From Paenibacillaceae bacterium (GTDB lineage: Bacteria > Bacillota > Bacilli > Paenibacillales > Paenibacillaceae), in assembly GCA_004134985.1 (NCBI GenBank), contig REGQ01000015.1, positions 62,001-126,000 on the forward strand: a stretch of DNA of 64,000 bases, written 5' to 3'. A program made the translations under genes and the position numbers. Numbering within the stretch: the first letter of the stretch is position 1; each line of letters opens with the position of its first letter. A model generated the notes under the pieces. It searched no databases. It worked only from the letters and a program-made list of their open reading frames with translations, and had not been told where the DNA came from. Of the stretch, positions 34,209 through 43,514 are shown in pieces.

Positions 34209-35657
34209 ATGCACAACACTACCCGTCCAGACAGCGCATCTTCTGCATTGTTCCGGTGGGCGGCCTTATTGCTATGCACATGTTTAGTTACGATTGGATT
34301 CCATGAAGGCTCGTCTGCAGCTGCTGCTCCCAGCCGTCAGCAGGCACAGGTCATCGTTAATGGCAAGCCTGTTGATCTGGGCATGCAGCCCTTTGTTGAA
34401 CGCGGCATTACATTCGCACCGCTGCGTCAAACCGCCGTCGCGCTGGGAGCAGACGTCAAGTGGAATGCGGCAGAGCAGACCAGTTATATCACCTGGAACG
34501 GGGACACGATCACCCACCGCTCAGGCAGTAATGAATTTGTCGTTAACGGCTTTGCCATTCAGTCGCCTGCCCCCTCGCGAATTGAGCATGGGAAATTGCT
34601 TGTTCCATTGCGCAGCCTGACCGATGCGTTGAAAGCCAAGCTTGCCATTAACAACGCGCCCGATGCAATGCATATTGCAATTGACCCTGATGCAGAGACG
34701 ACCGTTCATTCGGACGCTGCTGCAATTAACAACCTGCTCATAGGGGAATCTTTCTCGGGGCTGGCGCTGGTCGCGCAGCATGGCGAGATTAAGCTTCGCA
34801 AAGGATTCGGCATCGCCAGCGACAACAGATTGACGCGTCCTGAAATGAAAACAAGAGTTGCATCCATTACGAAATCGATAACCGCAACAGCCATTATGAC
34901 ATTGATCGAACAAGGCAAATTGAAGCCGGAAGATACGCTTGACGCCTTCATCCCTGACTTCCCGCGCGGAGATGAGATTACAATCCATATGCTGCTCTCG
35001 CACACATCCGGTCTTCCATCCAATTTCACAAGGGCAGCCGGAGTAACATTGGAGCAGACCGTTGCTGAAATCAAAACAAAATCATTGGACTTTGAGCCTG
35101 GGAGCGCTTATAAATACAGCAATTGCGGCTATATTTTGCTTGCTTATCTCATTGAGGAACTGTCAGGGATGGAATATGAGCAATACTTGCAAACGGCTGT
35201 ATTCGGACCAAGCGGGATGAAGTCAACCGGGGAAATCAAGGATGGCACAGTGCCTGTAAAAGGTCATCTTGTTACGGAAGACGGGTTGCAGGAAGCCGGC
35301 CCTTATTACTCGCAATCAGGCACCGGAACGCTCTATTCCACGCTAGACGATTTACTCAAATGGACTGCGGCACTGCAAAACGGACAATTGCTGACATCCG
35401 CTTCACTTGAGCAAATGTTCACCCCTTATTCTGACCGCGGCTACGGCTACGGCTGGATGATTAAATCGGGGAATGACGGAAAGACCGTCTTCCATAACGG
35501 GAGCGGCACCGGATATTCAACAGGCATCTCTGTCCAATGGAACGATGATACCGTCCTTATTTTGCTCGGCAACAAGGCGGGCATGGACATGCTTCATCTG
35601 CTTGATGGCGTGCAGCAGCTTGCCAAGGGCAAGACGCAAGCGCCGCGCGCCGCGTAG
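34209..35657 (+). CDS. Secreted serine hydrolase with copper-amine-oxidase-N-like domain
   Basis: A 482-residue exported protein. A signal peptide (about 1-38, ending in SSAAAA) precedes a domain of about 105 residues resembling the copper amine oxidase N-terminal-like repeat (VIVNGKPVDLGMQPFVERG, ITFAPLRQTAVALGADV, and a second LLVPLRSL copy). The main domain (about 165-470) is a class C beta-lactamase/PBP4-type hydrolase with the SITK nucleophile motif, YSN (KYSNCGY) and HNGSGTG in place of KTG. A D-aminopeptidase, esterase or PBP-like role is possible; beta-lactam resistance is not implied. ATG at 34209 follows GGAGG. Confidence 0.9.
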   Translation: MHNTTRPDSASSALFRWAALLLCTCLVTIGFHEGSSAAAAPSRQQAQVIVNGKPVDLGMQPFVERGITFAPLRQTAVALGADVKWNAAEQTSYITWNGDTITHRSGSNEFVVNGFAIQSPAPSRIEHGKLLVPLRSLTDALKAKLAINNAPDAMHIAIDPDAETTVHSDAAAINNLLIGESFSGLALVAQHGEIKLRKGFGIASDNRLTRPEMKTRVASITKSITATAIMTLIEQGKLKPEDTLDAFIPDFPRGDEITIHMLLSHTSGLPSNFTRAAGVTLEQTVAEIKTKSLDFEPGSAYKYSNCGYILLAYLIEELSGMEYEQYLQTAVFGPSGMKSTGEIKDGTVPVKGHLVTEDGLQEAGPYYSQSGTGTLYSTLDDLLKWTAALQNGQLLTSASLEQMFTPYSDRGYGYGWMIKSGNDGKTVFHNGSGTGYSTGISVQWNDDTVLILLGNKAGMDMLHLLDGVQQLAKGKTQAPRAA

Positions 35658-35670
35658 GTGGAAACGCTAA

Positions 35671-35706
35671 AAAAACAACGCCAGGGGAACCCTCCCTGGC
35701 GTTGTT
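35671..35706. terminator. Bidirectional terminator
   Basis: AACAACGCCAGGG (35674-35686) pairs perfectly with CCCTGGCGTTGTT (35694-35706). A run of A before the stem gives a T-tract on the minus strand. It lies between the convergent hydrolase and ssuE genes. Confidence 0.8.
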
Positions 35707-35722
35707 GTTCGTTATAAGGGGA

Positions 35723-36319
35723 TTAAAGAACCGTATGCTGATCCCCATCAGCTTTGGAAACGCCACCTTGCTTCACAGCAGGCAGGTGAAGCTGAATCGC
35801 CTCCGCAAACTCGCCCAGCACCGCATTCAGACGGGTTTTCACTTCATCATTAATTTCGGCAACTCCCTGCTCATTGCGCGTCACTTGCGAATCAACTGCG
35901 AACACACCGGTCAATATGTATCTAGCCCCGAGTGCAGACAGCACAGGCTTAAGCGCGTAATCGATGGTCAGGAAGTGGGCGATTGTACCGCCGATAAACA
36001 GCGGCAGAACGATCTTTTTCTCCAGCGCTTTCTGCGGCAGCAAATCGAGCAAAGTTTTCAATACGCCTGTATAGGCAGCCTTGTACACCGGCGAAGCTAC
36101 GATAACCGCATCGGCGCTCTCTACTTGGGCTACCGCAGCCTTAACCGCAGCGCTGTCAAATTTGGCAAAAATCAAATCCTCTGCCGGAATATCTGTCGCA
36201 TGCACATATTCAACCTCTGCGCCTCTTTCCTGCAATTGCTGAGCTGCGTAGTCCACCAGTGCAAACAAACGCGAGCCACCTGTTGGACTGCCTGTAAGAA
36301 CGACAACTTTAAATCCCAT
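35723..36319 (-). CDS. ssuE: NADPH-dependent FMN reductase, SsuE-like
   Basis: A 198-residue flavodoxin-fold reductase that supplies FMNH2, in the SsuE case to an alkanesulfonate monooxygenase. FMN-binding patterns include VLTGSPTGGSRLF near the N-terminus and SPVYKAAYTGVLKTLLD near residue 80, the SsuE signature; GGTIAHFLTIDYALKPVL follows. ATG at 36319 has AAGGAG 10 nt upstream; the GTG at 36328 lies too close to it. It is 28 nt after cysK, so both probably belong to one sulfur-related operon. No ssuABCD genes are in the window. Confidence 0.9.
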   Translation of the reverse strand: MGFKVVVLTGSPTGGSRLFALVDYAAQQLQERGAEVEYVHATDIPAEDLIFAKFDSAAVKAAVAQVESADAVIVASPVYKAAYTGVLKTLLDLLPQKALEKKIVLPLFIGGTIAHFLTIDYALKPVLSALGARYILTGVFAVDSQVTRNEQGVAEINDEVKTRLNAVLGEFAEAIQLHLPAVKQGGVSKADGDQHTVL

Positions 36320-36347
36320 ATTTTCCACTCTCCTTGATTTCGAATGA

Positions 36348-37268
36348 TCAAAACATGTCCATACTCAAATATCTTTCACCTGTATCAGGTGCGATACATA
36401 ACACCCGCTTGCCTGGCCCCAACCTGCGAGCTTCCTGTATGGCGGCCCAAACGGTCGCCCCGGAAGATGGTCCGAGCAGAAGCCCTTCACATGTGGCAAG
36501 CGCTTTGGTCGTAGCGATGGCATCAGCATCTGACACCTGGATAATCTCATCATAAACTTGCGTATTCAGCACAGCCGGGATGAAGCCTGGGCTCGTGCCG
36601 ACCAGTTTGTGCGGGCCAGGCTCGCCGCCTGACAACACAGGGGAGCCTTGCGGCTCAACCACAAGCACACGTATGCCTGGAATAGCCTCCTTAAGCACTT
36701 CTCCCGTTCCTGTGATTGTGCCTCCGGTTCCAGAGGAAGCAATAAACGCGTCCAGACGCCCTTCCATCTGTTGTAGAATTTCCAAAGCCGTAGTCTTGCG
36801 GTGAATGTCTGGATTGGCCTTGTTCTCAAACTGCTGTGGAATGAAGCTGCCCGGTATCTGCTCGGCCAGTTCAAGCGCCTTGCGAATGGCTCCCGGCATC
36901 CGTTCTGCCGCCTTCGTCAAGACAACCTCTGCACCGTATGCCTTCAAAATATTAATCCGTTCTTTACTCATATTATCAGGCATGATCAGAATCGCGCGAT
37001 AGCCTCTGGCCGCGGCGTTCATCGCCAGACCAATTCCGGTATTGCCGCTGGTCGGTTCAATAATCGTCGCTCCCGGCTTCAGCAAGCCATCCTGTTCCGC
37101 CTGCGTTATCAAATTATATGCAGCACGGTCCTTGACACTGCCGCTCGGATTAAAATACTCGAGCTTCACAAATACATCTGCTATCGTTTCATCCGCCAAC
37201 CGATTGATTTTTACAACCGGAGTATCGCCAATTAAATCGGTAATTTGATTTACTATCTTAACAGCCAA
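36348..37268 (-). CDS. cysK: Cysteine synthase (O-acetylserine sulfhydrylase)
   Basis: A 306-residue PLP enzyme making cysteine from O-acetylserine and sulfide. The PLP lysine is in NPSGSVKDRAA (about residue 43), the substrate loop is EPTSGNTGIGLA and the phosphate-binding loop GTGGTITGTG. Start is TTG at 37268 with AAGGAG 9 nt upstream. It heads an operon with ssuE. An AT-rich dyad between promoter and start may be a sulfur-regulator (CymR-like) site, but I could not match a consensus with confidence. Confidence 0.95.
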   Translation of the reverse strand: MAVKIVNQITDLIGDTPVVKINRLADETIADVFVKLEYFNPSGSVKDRAAYNLITQAEQDGLLKPGATIIEPTSGNTGIGLAMNAAARGYRAILIMPDNMSKERINILKAYGAEVVLTKAAERMPGAIRKALELAEQIPGSFIPQQFENKANPDIHRKTTALEILQQMEGRLDAFIASSGTGGTITGTGEVLKEAIPGIRVLVVEPQGSPVLSGGEPGPHKLVGTSPGFIPAVLNTQVYDEIIQVSDADAIATTKALATCEGLLLGPSSGATVWAAIQEARRLGPGKRVLCIAPDTGERYLSMDMF

Positions 37269-37390
37269 TGCACAATACTCCTTTCTACTGCTCCTTGCCC
37301 CTCATTGGCCATTGTAACTCCTTAGATCAGGTTTGCCAAGCGAAATCACTTATAATATATAATTCTCATTTGATTAATCGGAATAATATT

Positions 37391-37423
37391 ATTATACTAT
37401 CATCCACTTTCCCAATTTGTCAA
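37391..37423 (-). promoter_or_regulatory. cysK promoter region
   Basis: The minus strand carries a perfect TTGACA (37423-37418). TAGTAT at 37399-37394 gives an 18-bp spacer; a perfect TATAAT overlapping it (37396-37391) gives 21. An AT-rich dyad (ATTCCGATTAAT...GAGAAT) follows downstream. Confidence 0.5.
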
Positions 37424-37529
37424 TCAGCTCCCTGAAAAAGCCAAACAGGCCGCACGATGGCGACCTATGCTTAAGCTAAACAACTTTACGTTTCTAAATT
37501 TCCCTTGCTGTGTCGTTGCACAAAACTCA

Positions 37530-39608
37530 TTATTCATCTCCCCCGAGCAAATGCTCGGCAAACCACGCATTCACCTGCTGCTGGGCATCCATCCGGTAAG
37601 CTGGCTTGCCAAGCTTCAAGAAGTTGTGATTCGATCCCGGATAACGAATCAATCGCGTTGTCTGCCCCAAACGCTTGAGCGCTGTATACCACTGATCTGA
37701 CTCGGCAACCGGACAGCGTAAATCCTGCTCTCCGTGCATAATCAATACAGGAATTTGGACCTTGTCCGCGTAGGCAAGCGGCGAACGTTCCCAGAGCAGT
37801 TGAGGATCATTCCACGGATTGCCGCCGACAATTCCTTCTGTATATGAAATACCGATATCACTCGTACCGTAAAAAGAAAGCCAGTTGGAAATGCCGCGCT
37901 GTGTAACGGCTGCCTTGAATCGATCCGTATGGGAGACGATCCAGTTCGTCATTAAGCCGCCATAGCTGCCCCCGATAACGCCGAGCCGCGAAGCATCGAT
38001 CCCATCGAATTTGGCGAGCACAGCATCCACCGCCTCCATCAGATCACGGTAATCCCCGCCCCCGAAATCTCCGCGGCAAGCCTTGGCAATTTCCTGACCA
38101 TAGCCAATGCTCCCCCGAGGATTAACGAACATAACAGCACAGCCCTGCGCAACCATCACTTGCAGCTCATGGCTGTAGGTTGGCGCATACATCGCATGCG
38201 GCCCGCCGTGAATGGCCAGAACGAGCGGAATTCCCCCATTGGACTCACCCGCAGCCTGCTCATCCAGGAAAGGCTTCATAATCCAGCCTTGCAGGTCAAA
38301 ACCGTCTGATGTCTCATACCAAAACGCTTCCGGCTCGCTGACTGCCAACTCACTCATAAGCGGCTGATTCCAGCTTGTAAGCTGCATTCGTTCTCCGGTT
38401 TGAACATCGAATCGGTACAGCTCGCCAGGCCCGTGCAAGTCTATCACCGCCATCACCAACTGCTGCCCATCCGACGAGATGGCAAGATGGTAGATATCCT
38501 GTTCCCCCGCTATTATGGCTTGCGGCTCGCTATTTTCTACCAAATAATATAGATTGGCTTGCCCCTTGCAAGTTCCAATCGCATACCACCCTGACCCATT
38601 AACCGCATACAGCGGGCCGGCAATAGTATTTCCAGGCTTCATATCATTCAATATGGCGTTGCCAATTTCCAAATCAGCGACGGAGACAGCTTTTGCTTCT
38701 CCTCCGTTTGCCCCAATCGTATACAACCTGTTTTGCGTTCCGCTGCCGTAACGGCGATCATTTCCGATCATAGCAAGTTCCGTTCCATCGGATGAATAGC
38801 TGAAGTGCTGAATCAATATAGCAGAGGCAGTTAACTGAACGGCTTCCATCGTAGGCAAGTCTAATGTATACAAATCATTAAAAGGCTGCAAATCGGCATC
38901 CTCGCCATCACGCGGCACTTTGGCAAGAAATGCAATCTGTTGTCCATCAGGTGACCATGTCGGCTGTGCAGCGTTGTACTGGCCTGAAGTCAATTGGATA
39001 ATCGTACCTTCATCCACTTCAAGCAAGAACAGGTGCGTATACAAACCGTCCCACCATCCGGCACCTTCCGCTTTGGGGATGGTACGATCATAGGCACTGC
39101 CGCGCTGAAGAGACAACGGTGAAGCAGATGGTACAGCAGATGACTCGGTTTCACTCACTACAATGGGTCCGGCACTTTCATCCGCACTGGTTCGAGTCGA
39201 ATAGACAATGCGCTTCCCGTCAGGCGACCATGCAAAGACTGCAACACCATGCCGCGCTGCCGTCAACTGCTTCGGTTCTTGACCTTCTCCTGCAATGACG
39301 AAGAGCTGCGGTTTGCCTTCCAGAACACGAAGAAAAGCAAGCTGCGCGCCATCCGGACGCCAGGACGGCGAAGCATCGTGCTTTCCTTCAGTCCAAGCCT
39401 TATCCATGCGGCCATCAAGGGAAACCACCCGTATATGCGTTCGATAATCATTGGTTTGCTTGTCTATTTCCTTCAGCACATAAGCCGCCGAGCTTGCCTT
39501 GGGATGAACGGCTGGATCACTGACCCATCGATAGCGTAAGAGGTCTTCAGGAACAATCTTTCTTCGAGATGCATTCGATTTTCGAACTTCATTCGCTTCT
39601 TGATTCAT
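37530..39608 (-). CDS. S9 family (prolyl oligopeptidase / acylaminoacyl peptidase-like) serine peptidase
   Basis: A 692-residue cytoplasmic peptidase. Residues about 40-410 form a WD40-like beta-propeller (repeats such as FAWSPDGKRIVY and PTWSPDGQQIAF). The C-terminal alpha/beta-hydrolase domain (about 430-690) has the nucleophile GGSYGGLMTNW, the Asp in MHGEQDLRCPV and the His in PGSNHNFLK. It removes residues or acylated residues from short peptides. ATG at 39608 has GGAGG 7 nt upstream and overlaps the upstream ATPase stop as ATGA, so it is the last gene of the peptide operon. The extension to 39710 is rejected. Confidence 0.93.
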   Translation of the reverse strand: MNQEANEVRKSNASRRKIVPEDLLRYRWVSDPAVHPKASSAAYVLKEIDKQTNDYRTHIRVVSLDGRMDKAWTEGKHDASPSWRPDGAQLAFLRVLEGKPQLFVIAGEGQEPKQLTAARHGVAVFAWSPDGKRIVYSTRTSADESAGPIVVSETESSAVPSASPLSLQRGSAYDRTIPKAEGAGWWDGLYTHLFLLEVDEGTIIQLTSGQYNAAQPTWSPDGQQIAFLAKVPRDGEDADLQPFNDLYTLDLPTMEAVQLTASAILIQHFSYSSDGTELAMIGNDRRYGSGTQNRLYTIGANGGEAKAVSVADLEIGNAILNDMKPGNTIAGPLYAVNGSGWYAIGTCKGQANLYYLVENSEPQAIIAGEQDIYHLAISSDGQQLVMAVIDLHGPGELYRFDVQTGERMQLTSWNQPLMSELAVSEPEAFWYETSDGFDLQGWIMKPFLDEQAAGESNGGIPLVLAIHGGPHAMYAPTYSHELQVMVAQGCAVMFVNPRGSIGYGQEIAKACRGDFGGGDYRDLMEAVDAVLAKFDGIDASRLGVIGGSYGGLMTNWIVSHTDRFKAAVTQRGISNWLSFYGTSDIGISYTEGIVGGNPWNDPQLLWERSPLAYADKVQIPVLIMHGEQDLRCPVAESDQWYTALKRLGQTTRLIRYPGSNHNFLKLGKPAYRMDAQQQVNAWFAEHLLGGDE

Positions 39609-40600
39609 CTTCTTTCCTCCAAAGGATAATGACATGCCGCCCTGTGCCCGGCTGTAAACTCTCTTAATAACGGCGCCTCCGCACGGCACAGATCTGTTGC
39701 GTAGGCACAACGCGGATGAAAAGCACAGCCTTGCGGCGGATTTGCCGGGTTCGGAAGCTCTCCCGCCAACGGGCTACGCGGTCTCCTCAGAGCAGGATCG
39801 GGGATTGGGACGGCGGCGAGCAGCGCTTCCGTATAAGGATGCCTCGGCCTGGAGAACAGATCATCACGCACGGCAATTTCAACGATTTTCCCCAGATACA
39901 TCACAGCGATTCGATCGCTGGCAAACTTCACTGAAGGCAAACCATGCGCAATAAAGATATAAGTAAGTTGAAACTGCTGCTGCAAATCTTTTAGTAAATT
40001 CAAGATTTGCGCCTGAATAGAAACGTCGAGTGCAGAGATCGGCTCATCACAAATAATCAATTTGGGTTTGAGTGCCAGCGCTCGGGCAATGCCAACCCGC
40101 TGACGCTGGCCACCGCTGAATTCATGAGGGTAGCGATTTGCATGATGCGCACCGAGTCCTACCGCTGCAAGCAGCCGGTTGACCTCATCCCGCAGCTCCT
40201 TGCCCTTGGCGAGATGGTGTACCTGAAGCGGTTCAGCAATAATATCAAACACTTTCATGCGTGGATTCAGAGAAGAAAACGGATCTTGAAAGACAAGTTG
40301 CAATTGCTGTCGCGTCTCCCTCAGCTCTTTCTCGCCCATTTTCAATAAATCGATGCCCCGAAAGTGAATTTCTCCTGCAGTCGGTTCCAGCAAGCGCGCA
40401 ATCAATTGCCCCATGGTCGATTTTCCGCAGCCGGATTCCCCGACAATTCCAAGCGTCTCGCCCGGCATGACCATGAAATCAAGACCGTCAACAGCCCGAA
40501 CATAGGAGGTTGTTGAGCGGAATAACCCCTTCTTGACCGGGTAATGTTTCTTAAGCCCCTTTACTTCCAGCAACGGCTCCTGTCCCGGCTGGTCATTCAT
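39605..40600 (-). CDS. Oligopeptide/dipeptide ABC transporter ATP-binding protein (OppF/DppF type)
   Basis: A 331-residue ATPase with Walker [12 protein letters not shown], signature [15 protein letters not shown] and Walker [14 protein letters not shown]. The C-terminal peptide-transporter extension has [14 protein letters not shown], a cysteine-rich motif that in this family can hold an iron-sulfur cluster. In the H-loop region the sequence reads [10 protein letters not shown] where DL is usual in AHDLxxV; Gly at this Asp position is odd. It overlaps both neighbours by 4 nt. Confidence 0.94.
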   Translation of the reverse strand: MNDQPGQEPLLEVKGLKKHYPVKKGLFRSTTSYVRAVDGLDFMVMPGETLGIVGESGCGKSTMGQLIARLLEPTAGEIHFRGIDLLKMGEKELRETRQQLQLVFQDPFSSLNPRMKVFDIIAEPLQVHHLAKGKELRDEVNRLLAAVGLGAHHANRYPHEFSGGQRQRVGIARALALKPKLIICDEPISALDVSIQAQILNLLKDLQQQFQLTYIFIAHGLPSVKFASDRIAVMYLGKIVEIAVRDDLFSRPRHPYTEALLAAVPIPDPALRRPRSPLAGELPNPANPPQGCAFHPRCAYATDLCRAEAPLLREFTAGHRAACHYPLEERR

Positions 40601-41571
40601 GCCTGCACCTCCTCAGTCCGTATGCAGCTCACAAGTCGTCCTGCTGTCCTCGGTTCAAGCTTTGGCTTGATCTTGCTGCACTGACTGTCCGCATAAGGGC
40701 ACCTGGGGTGAAAAGGGCAGCCGTCAGGCATCGCCAGCAGATTAGGCACCATGCCTTGAATGGAATCCAGCCTTTCGCGCTGCTCATTCATTTTGGGAAG
40801 GGAGCCGAGCAAGCCGATCGTATAAGGATGCATCGGGCGTTCAAACAGTTCATAGACCGACGCTTCCTCCACAATTTCACCCGCATACATCACCGCAACT
40901 CTGTCTGCCATTTCAGCGACGACACCGAGATCATGCGTAATGAGAATGACACCCGTGTTTTCCTCATCGCTTAGCGTTTCGATTAAATTCAAAATTTGCG
41001 ACTGGATCGTGACATCCAGTGCGGTTGTCGGTTCATCAGCAATCAACAGCTTGGGGCGGCAGGCTAGCGCAATCGCAATCATTACACGCTGTCGCATGCC
41101 GCCTGATAGCTGATGCGGGAAGCTTTGGGCCACTTTGGCCGCCCCGGAAATCCCGACACGATTCAGCAGTTCAACACTTTTCTCACGCGACTGCTGTCTG
41201 CTTAGCCCTTGATGAACACGAAGCACTTCGCCGATTTGATTGCCTATTGTAAATACCGGATTGAGCGATGTCATTGGTTCCTGAAAAATAATGGAGATCT
41301 CATTTCCACGCAGCCGTCTCATTTGCTTCCCGGACAGCTTCAGCAAGTCCGTCCCCTCAAAGCGAATCTCGCCGCCGACAACTTTGCCAGGGGAAGCAAC
41401 CAGGCCCATGACGGACATAGCGGTGACGCTTTTACCGCTGCCTGATTCGCCGACAATGGCCAATGTCTCGCCATGGTTTACGTAAAAGCTGATCTCATTG
41501 ACCGATGGGACAATGCCGCCATCGGTTTTGAAATAGGTTTTTAACTGATTCACTTCAAGCAACCGGGTCAT
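40597..41571 (-). CDS. Oligopeptide/dipeptide ABC transporter ATP-binding protein (OppD/DppD type)
   Basis: A 324-residue ATPase with Walker [10 protein letters not shown], signature [12 protein letters not shown], Walker [14 protein letters not shown] and an intact H-loop [10 protein letters not shown]. The C-terminal extension contains [17 protein letters not shown] at 41571 is chosen over 41598 because GGAGGGG lies about 10 nt upstream. It overlaps the downstream ATPase gene by 4 nt. Confidence 0.95.
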   Translation of the reverse strand: MTRLLEVNQLKTYFKTDGGIVPSVNEISFYVNHGETLAIVGESGSGKSVTAMSVMGLVASPGKVVGGEIRFEGTDLLKLSGKQMRRLRGNEISIIFQEPMTSLNPVFTIGNQIGEVLRVHQGLSRQQSREKSVELLNRVGISGAAKVAQSFPHQLSGGMRQRVMIAIALACRPKLLIADEPTTALDVTIQSQILNLIETLSDEENTGVILITHDLGVVAEMADRVAVMYAGEIVEEASVYELFERPMHPYTIGLLGSLPKMNEQRERLDSIQGMVPNLLAMPDGCPFHPRCPYADSQCSKIKPKLEPRTAGRLVSCIRTEEVQA

Positions 41572-41605
41572 CTCATCCGCCCCTCCTTCCGCCTTCAACG
41601 CTTAG

Positions 41606-42535
41606 CTACTCCCTCGTCTGCATCCGTGGATCAAGCACATCCCGCAGCCAATCCCCAAGGAAGATAACACCGAGCACAGTGATGGTTATTGCAGCACCCG
41701 GGAAGGTGGCCACCCACCAGCTTGTCGCGATATATTGTCTCCCATCGCTCAGCATGCCTCCCCACGATACATCAGGCGGTTTAATGCCAAGTCCCAGAAA
41801 GCTGAGCGAAGCCTCCATCAAAATGGTCGTTGCCACGTTCATACCAGATAGAATAATGAATGAAGACACCACATTCGGCAAAATATGCTTCAGGATAATT
41901 CTACCGTTGCGCGAGCCAACCGCCCGGGCCGCTTTTACAAAGTCCCGCTCCTTAATGCTAAGCACCTCGCCACGCATCACTCTTGCGTAAGATACCCAAT
42001 TGGTCAGGCCAATAACGAAGATTAGCGTCGTCAAGCCTGGACCCACAACAGCAAGCACGACGAGCATTAGCAGTATGGATGGTATAGATAGGAAGGCATC
42101 CGCTGTCCGCATAATGATGGCGCTTGCCCATTTGCCGTAATAGCCGGAAATGAGTCCGAGCACCGCTCCGATTGCGCCTGAGACCAGTACTGCGCCAATT
42201 CCGACAATTAGGGACACCCTTGTTCCGTATACAAGACGGCTGAAAATATCACGCCCTAAATTATCTGTGCCAAGCAAATGAGCTGACATCCCCCCGTCCA
42301 TCCAGACCGGCGGCTTCAGACGGAGCAACGGATCAAGCTCAGCCGGATTATGGGTGGCAATGAAGGGAGCAAACAGTGCAACCAGGCAGATCACAGTGAA
42401 TATCATCGCTCCTACAGTGCCTGTTTTACTTTTCCATAGCAGCTTTAGCATCTGCTTGTAACGAGGCCCGCTCCCCTTCACAGCCTCCGCTTCCTGAAGG
42501 GTGTTGCCGGCTAATGTATCCATCTCCCGCGCCAT
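41606..42535 (-). CDS. Peptide ABC transporter permease (OppC/DppC type)
   Basis: A 309-residue membrane protein. A long cytoplasmic N-terminus precedes the first helix near 36-58; five more helices follow. The EAA loop reads FVKAARAVGSRNGRII. The periplasmic-side loop contains HLLGTDNLGRDIFSRLVYGTRVSL, the usual DppC pattern. ATG at 42535 follows GGGGAG. It lies 18 nt after dppB-type permease. Confidence 0.95.
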   Translation of the reverse strand: MAREMDTLAGNTLQEAEAVKGSGPRYKQMLKLLWKSKTGTVGAMIFTVICLVALFAPFIATHNPAELDPLLRLKPPVWMDGGMSAHLLGTDNLGRDIFSRLVYGTRVSLIVGIGAVLVSGAIGAVLGLISGYYGKWASAIIMRTADAFLSIPSILLMLVVLAVVGPGLTTLIFVIGLTNWVSYARVMRGEVLSIKERDFVKAARAVGSRNGRIILKHILPNVVSSFIILSGMNVATTILMEASLSFLGLGIKPPDVSWGGMLSDGRQYIATSWWVATFPGAAITITVLGVIFLGDWLRDVLDPRMQTRE

Positions 42536-42553
42536 ACCGTCTCCCCTTTGCAG

Positions 42554-43471
42554 CTAGTTGTACTTAATTCTTGGATCAAGAAAACGGTAGATGACATCTG
42601 TCAGCAGGTTGGTGATGATCACCGTTATCGCAATGACAAATACTGCCGCCTGGACGATTGCCATGTCCCGGGTATTGACAGAAGTAACCAGCAATTGACC
42701 CAGTCCCGGCCAGGCAAATACCGTTTCTGTAATCAATGTTCCGCCAATCAAGCTCGTGAACTGCAGCCCCATAATCGTAACAACCGGAATCAAGCCGTTG
42801 CGCAGTGCATGCTTGCCCACTACGATTGCTTCGAGCAGCCCTTTGCTTCTTGCAGTCCGGATATAATCCTGGTTCAGGATTTCCAGCATGTTGGAACGGA
42901 TCAACCTTGTCATTTGGGCTGCAAGTCCCACTCCCAGCGTAAAGGCAGGCAGCACCAAATGCTCCAGGCCGCCCTTCCCCGAAACCGGAAAGAAACCAAA
43001 CCCGACCGAAAAGACCAATATCAGCATAATGCCCATCCAAAAATTCGGCATCGCTTTGCCAATAACCGACAAACTGGAAATAATGAGATCCATAAAGGTA
43101 TTTCGCTTGACTGCAGAAATAATTCCAAGCGGCACGGCCATGACAACAGCAATCAGCATAGCAGCGGCCGCAAGCTGAAAGCTTGCCGGCAGCCGTTCGA
43201 GCACGAGCGGCAATGCCGGTTCGCCATAATGGAATGAGGTGCCGAATTCTCCCTGTAGAGCATTGCTGAGAAAGGTGCCGTATTGCACATACAGAGGCCG
43301 GTCAAGGCCCCATGCGGCACGCAAAGCAGCTATATCCGCATCCGTCGCGGTGTCTGGAAGCATCAAGGCAACAGGATCGCCTGTGATATGAACCAGCACA
43401 AACACGATGATAGAGACAAGGAATAAGACAGGAACGATTTGGAGCACCGTTCTGATTATAAATTTACCCAC
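42554..43471 (-). CDS. Peptide ABC transporter permease (OppB/DppB type)
   Basis: A 305-residue membrane protein beginning with the first helix (about 9-30), with six helices in all. The family loop WGLDRPLYVQYG and the EAA loop YIRTARSKGLLEAIVV are seen, and ETVFAWPGLGQLL near residue 235. The start is GTG at 43471 with AAGGAG 7 nt upstream. Placed directly after the binding-protein gene in the operon. Confidence 0.95.
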   Translation of the reverse strand: MGKFIIRTVLQIVPVLFLVSIIVFVLVHITGDPVALMLPDTATDADIAALRAAWGLDRPLYVQYGTFLSNALQGEFGTSFHYGEPALPLVLERLPASFQLAAAAMLIAVVMAVPLGIISAVKRNTFMDLIISSLSVIGKAMPNFWMGIMLILVFSVGFGFFPVSGKGGLEHLVLPAFTLGVGLAAQMTRLIRSNMLEILNQDYIRTARSKGLLEAIVVGKHALRNGLIPVVTIMGLQFTSLIGGTLITETVFAWPGLGQLLVTSVNTRDMAIVQAAVFVIAITVIITNLLTDVIYRFLDPRIKYN

Positions 43472-43514
43472 CGCTTCGCTCCTTCCCGACTTGCAATCTT
43501 TAGCCTCTGCTCAA

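Noticed and set aside
34209-35657. Antibiotic-resistance beta-lactamase
   Set aside because: Class C-like motifs are present, but the HNG in place of KTG and the fused surface domain fit a PBP4-type hydrolase or esterase better.
37340-37400. CymR operator upstream of cysK
   Set aside because: The AT-rich dyad is suggestive but I could not match a consensus well enough to annotate it separately.
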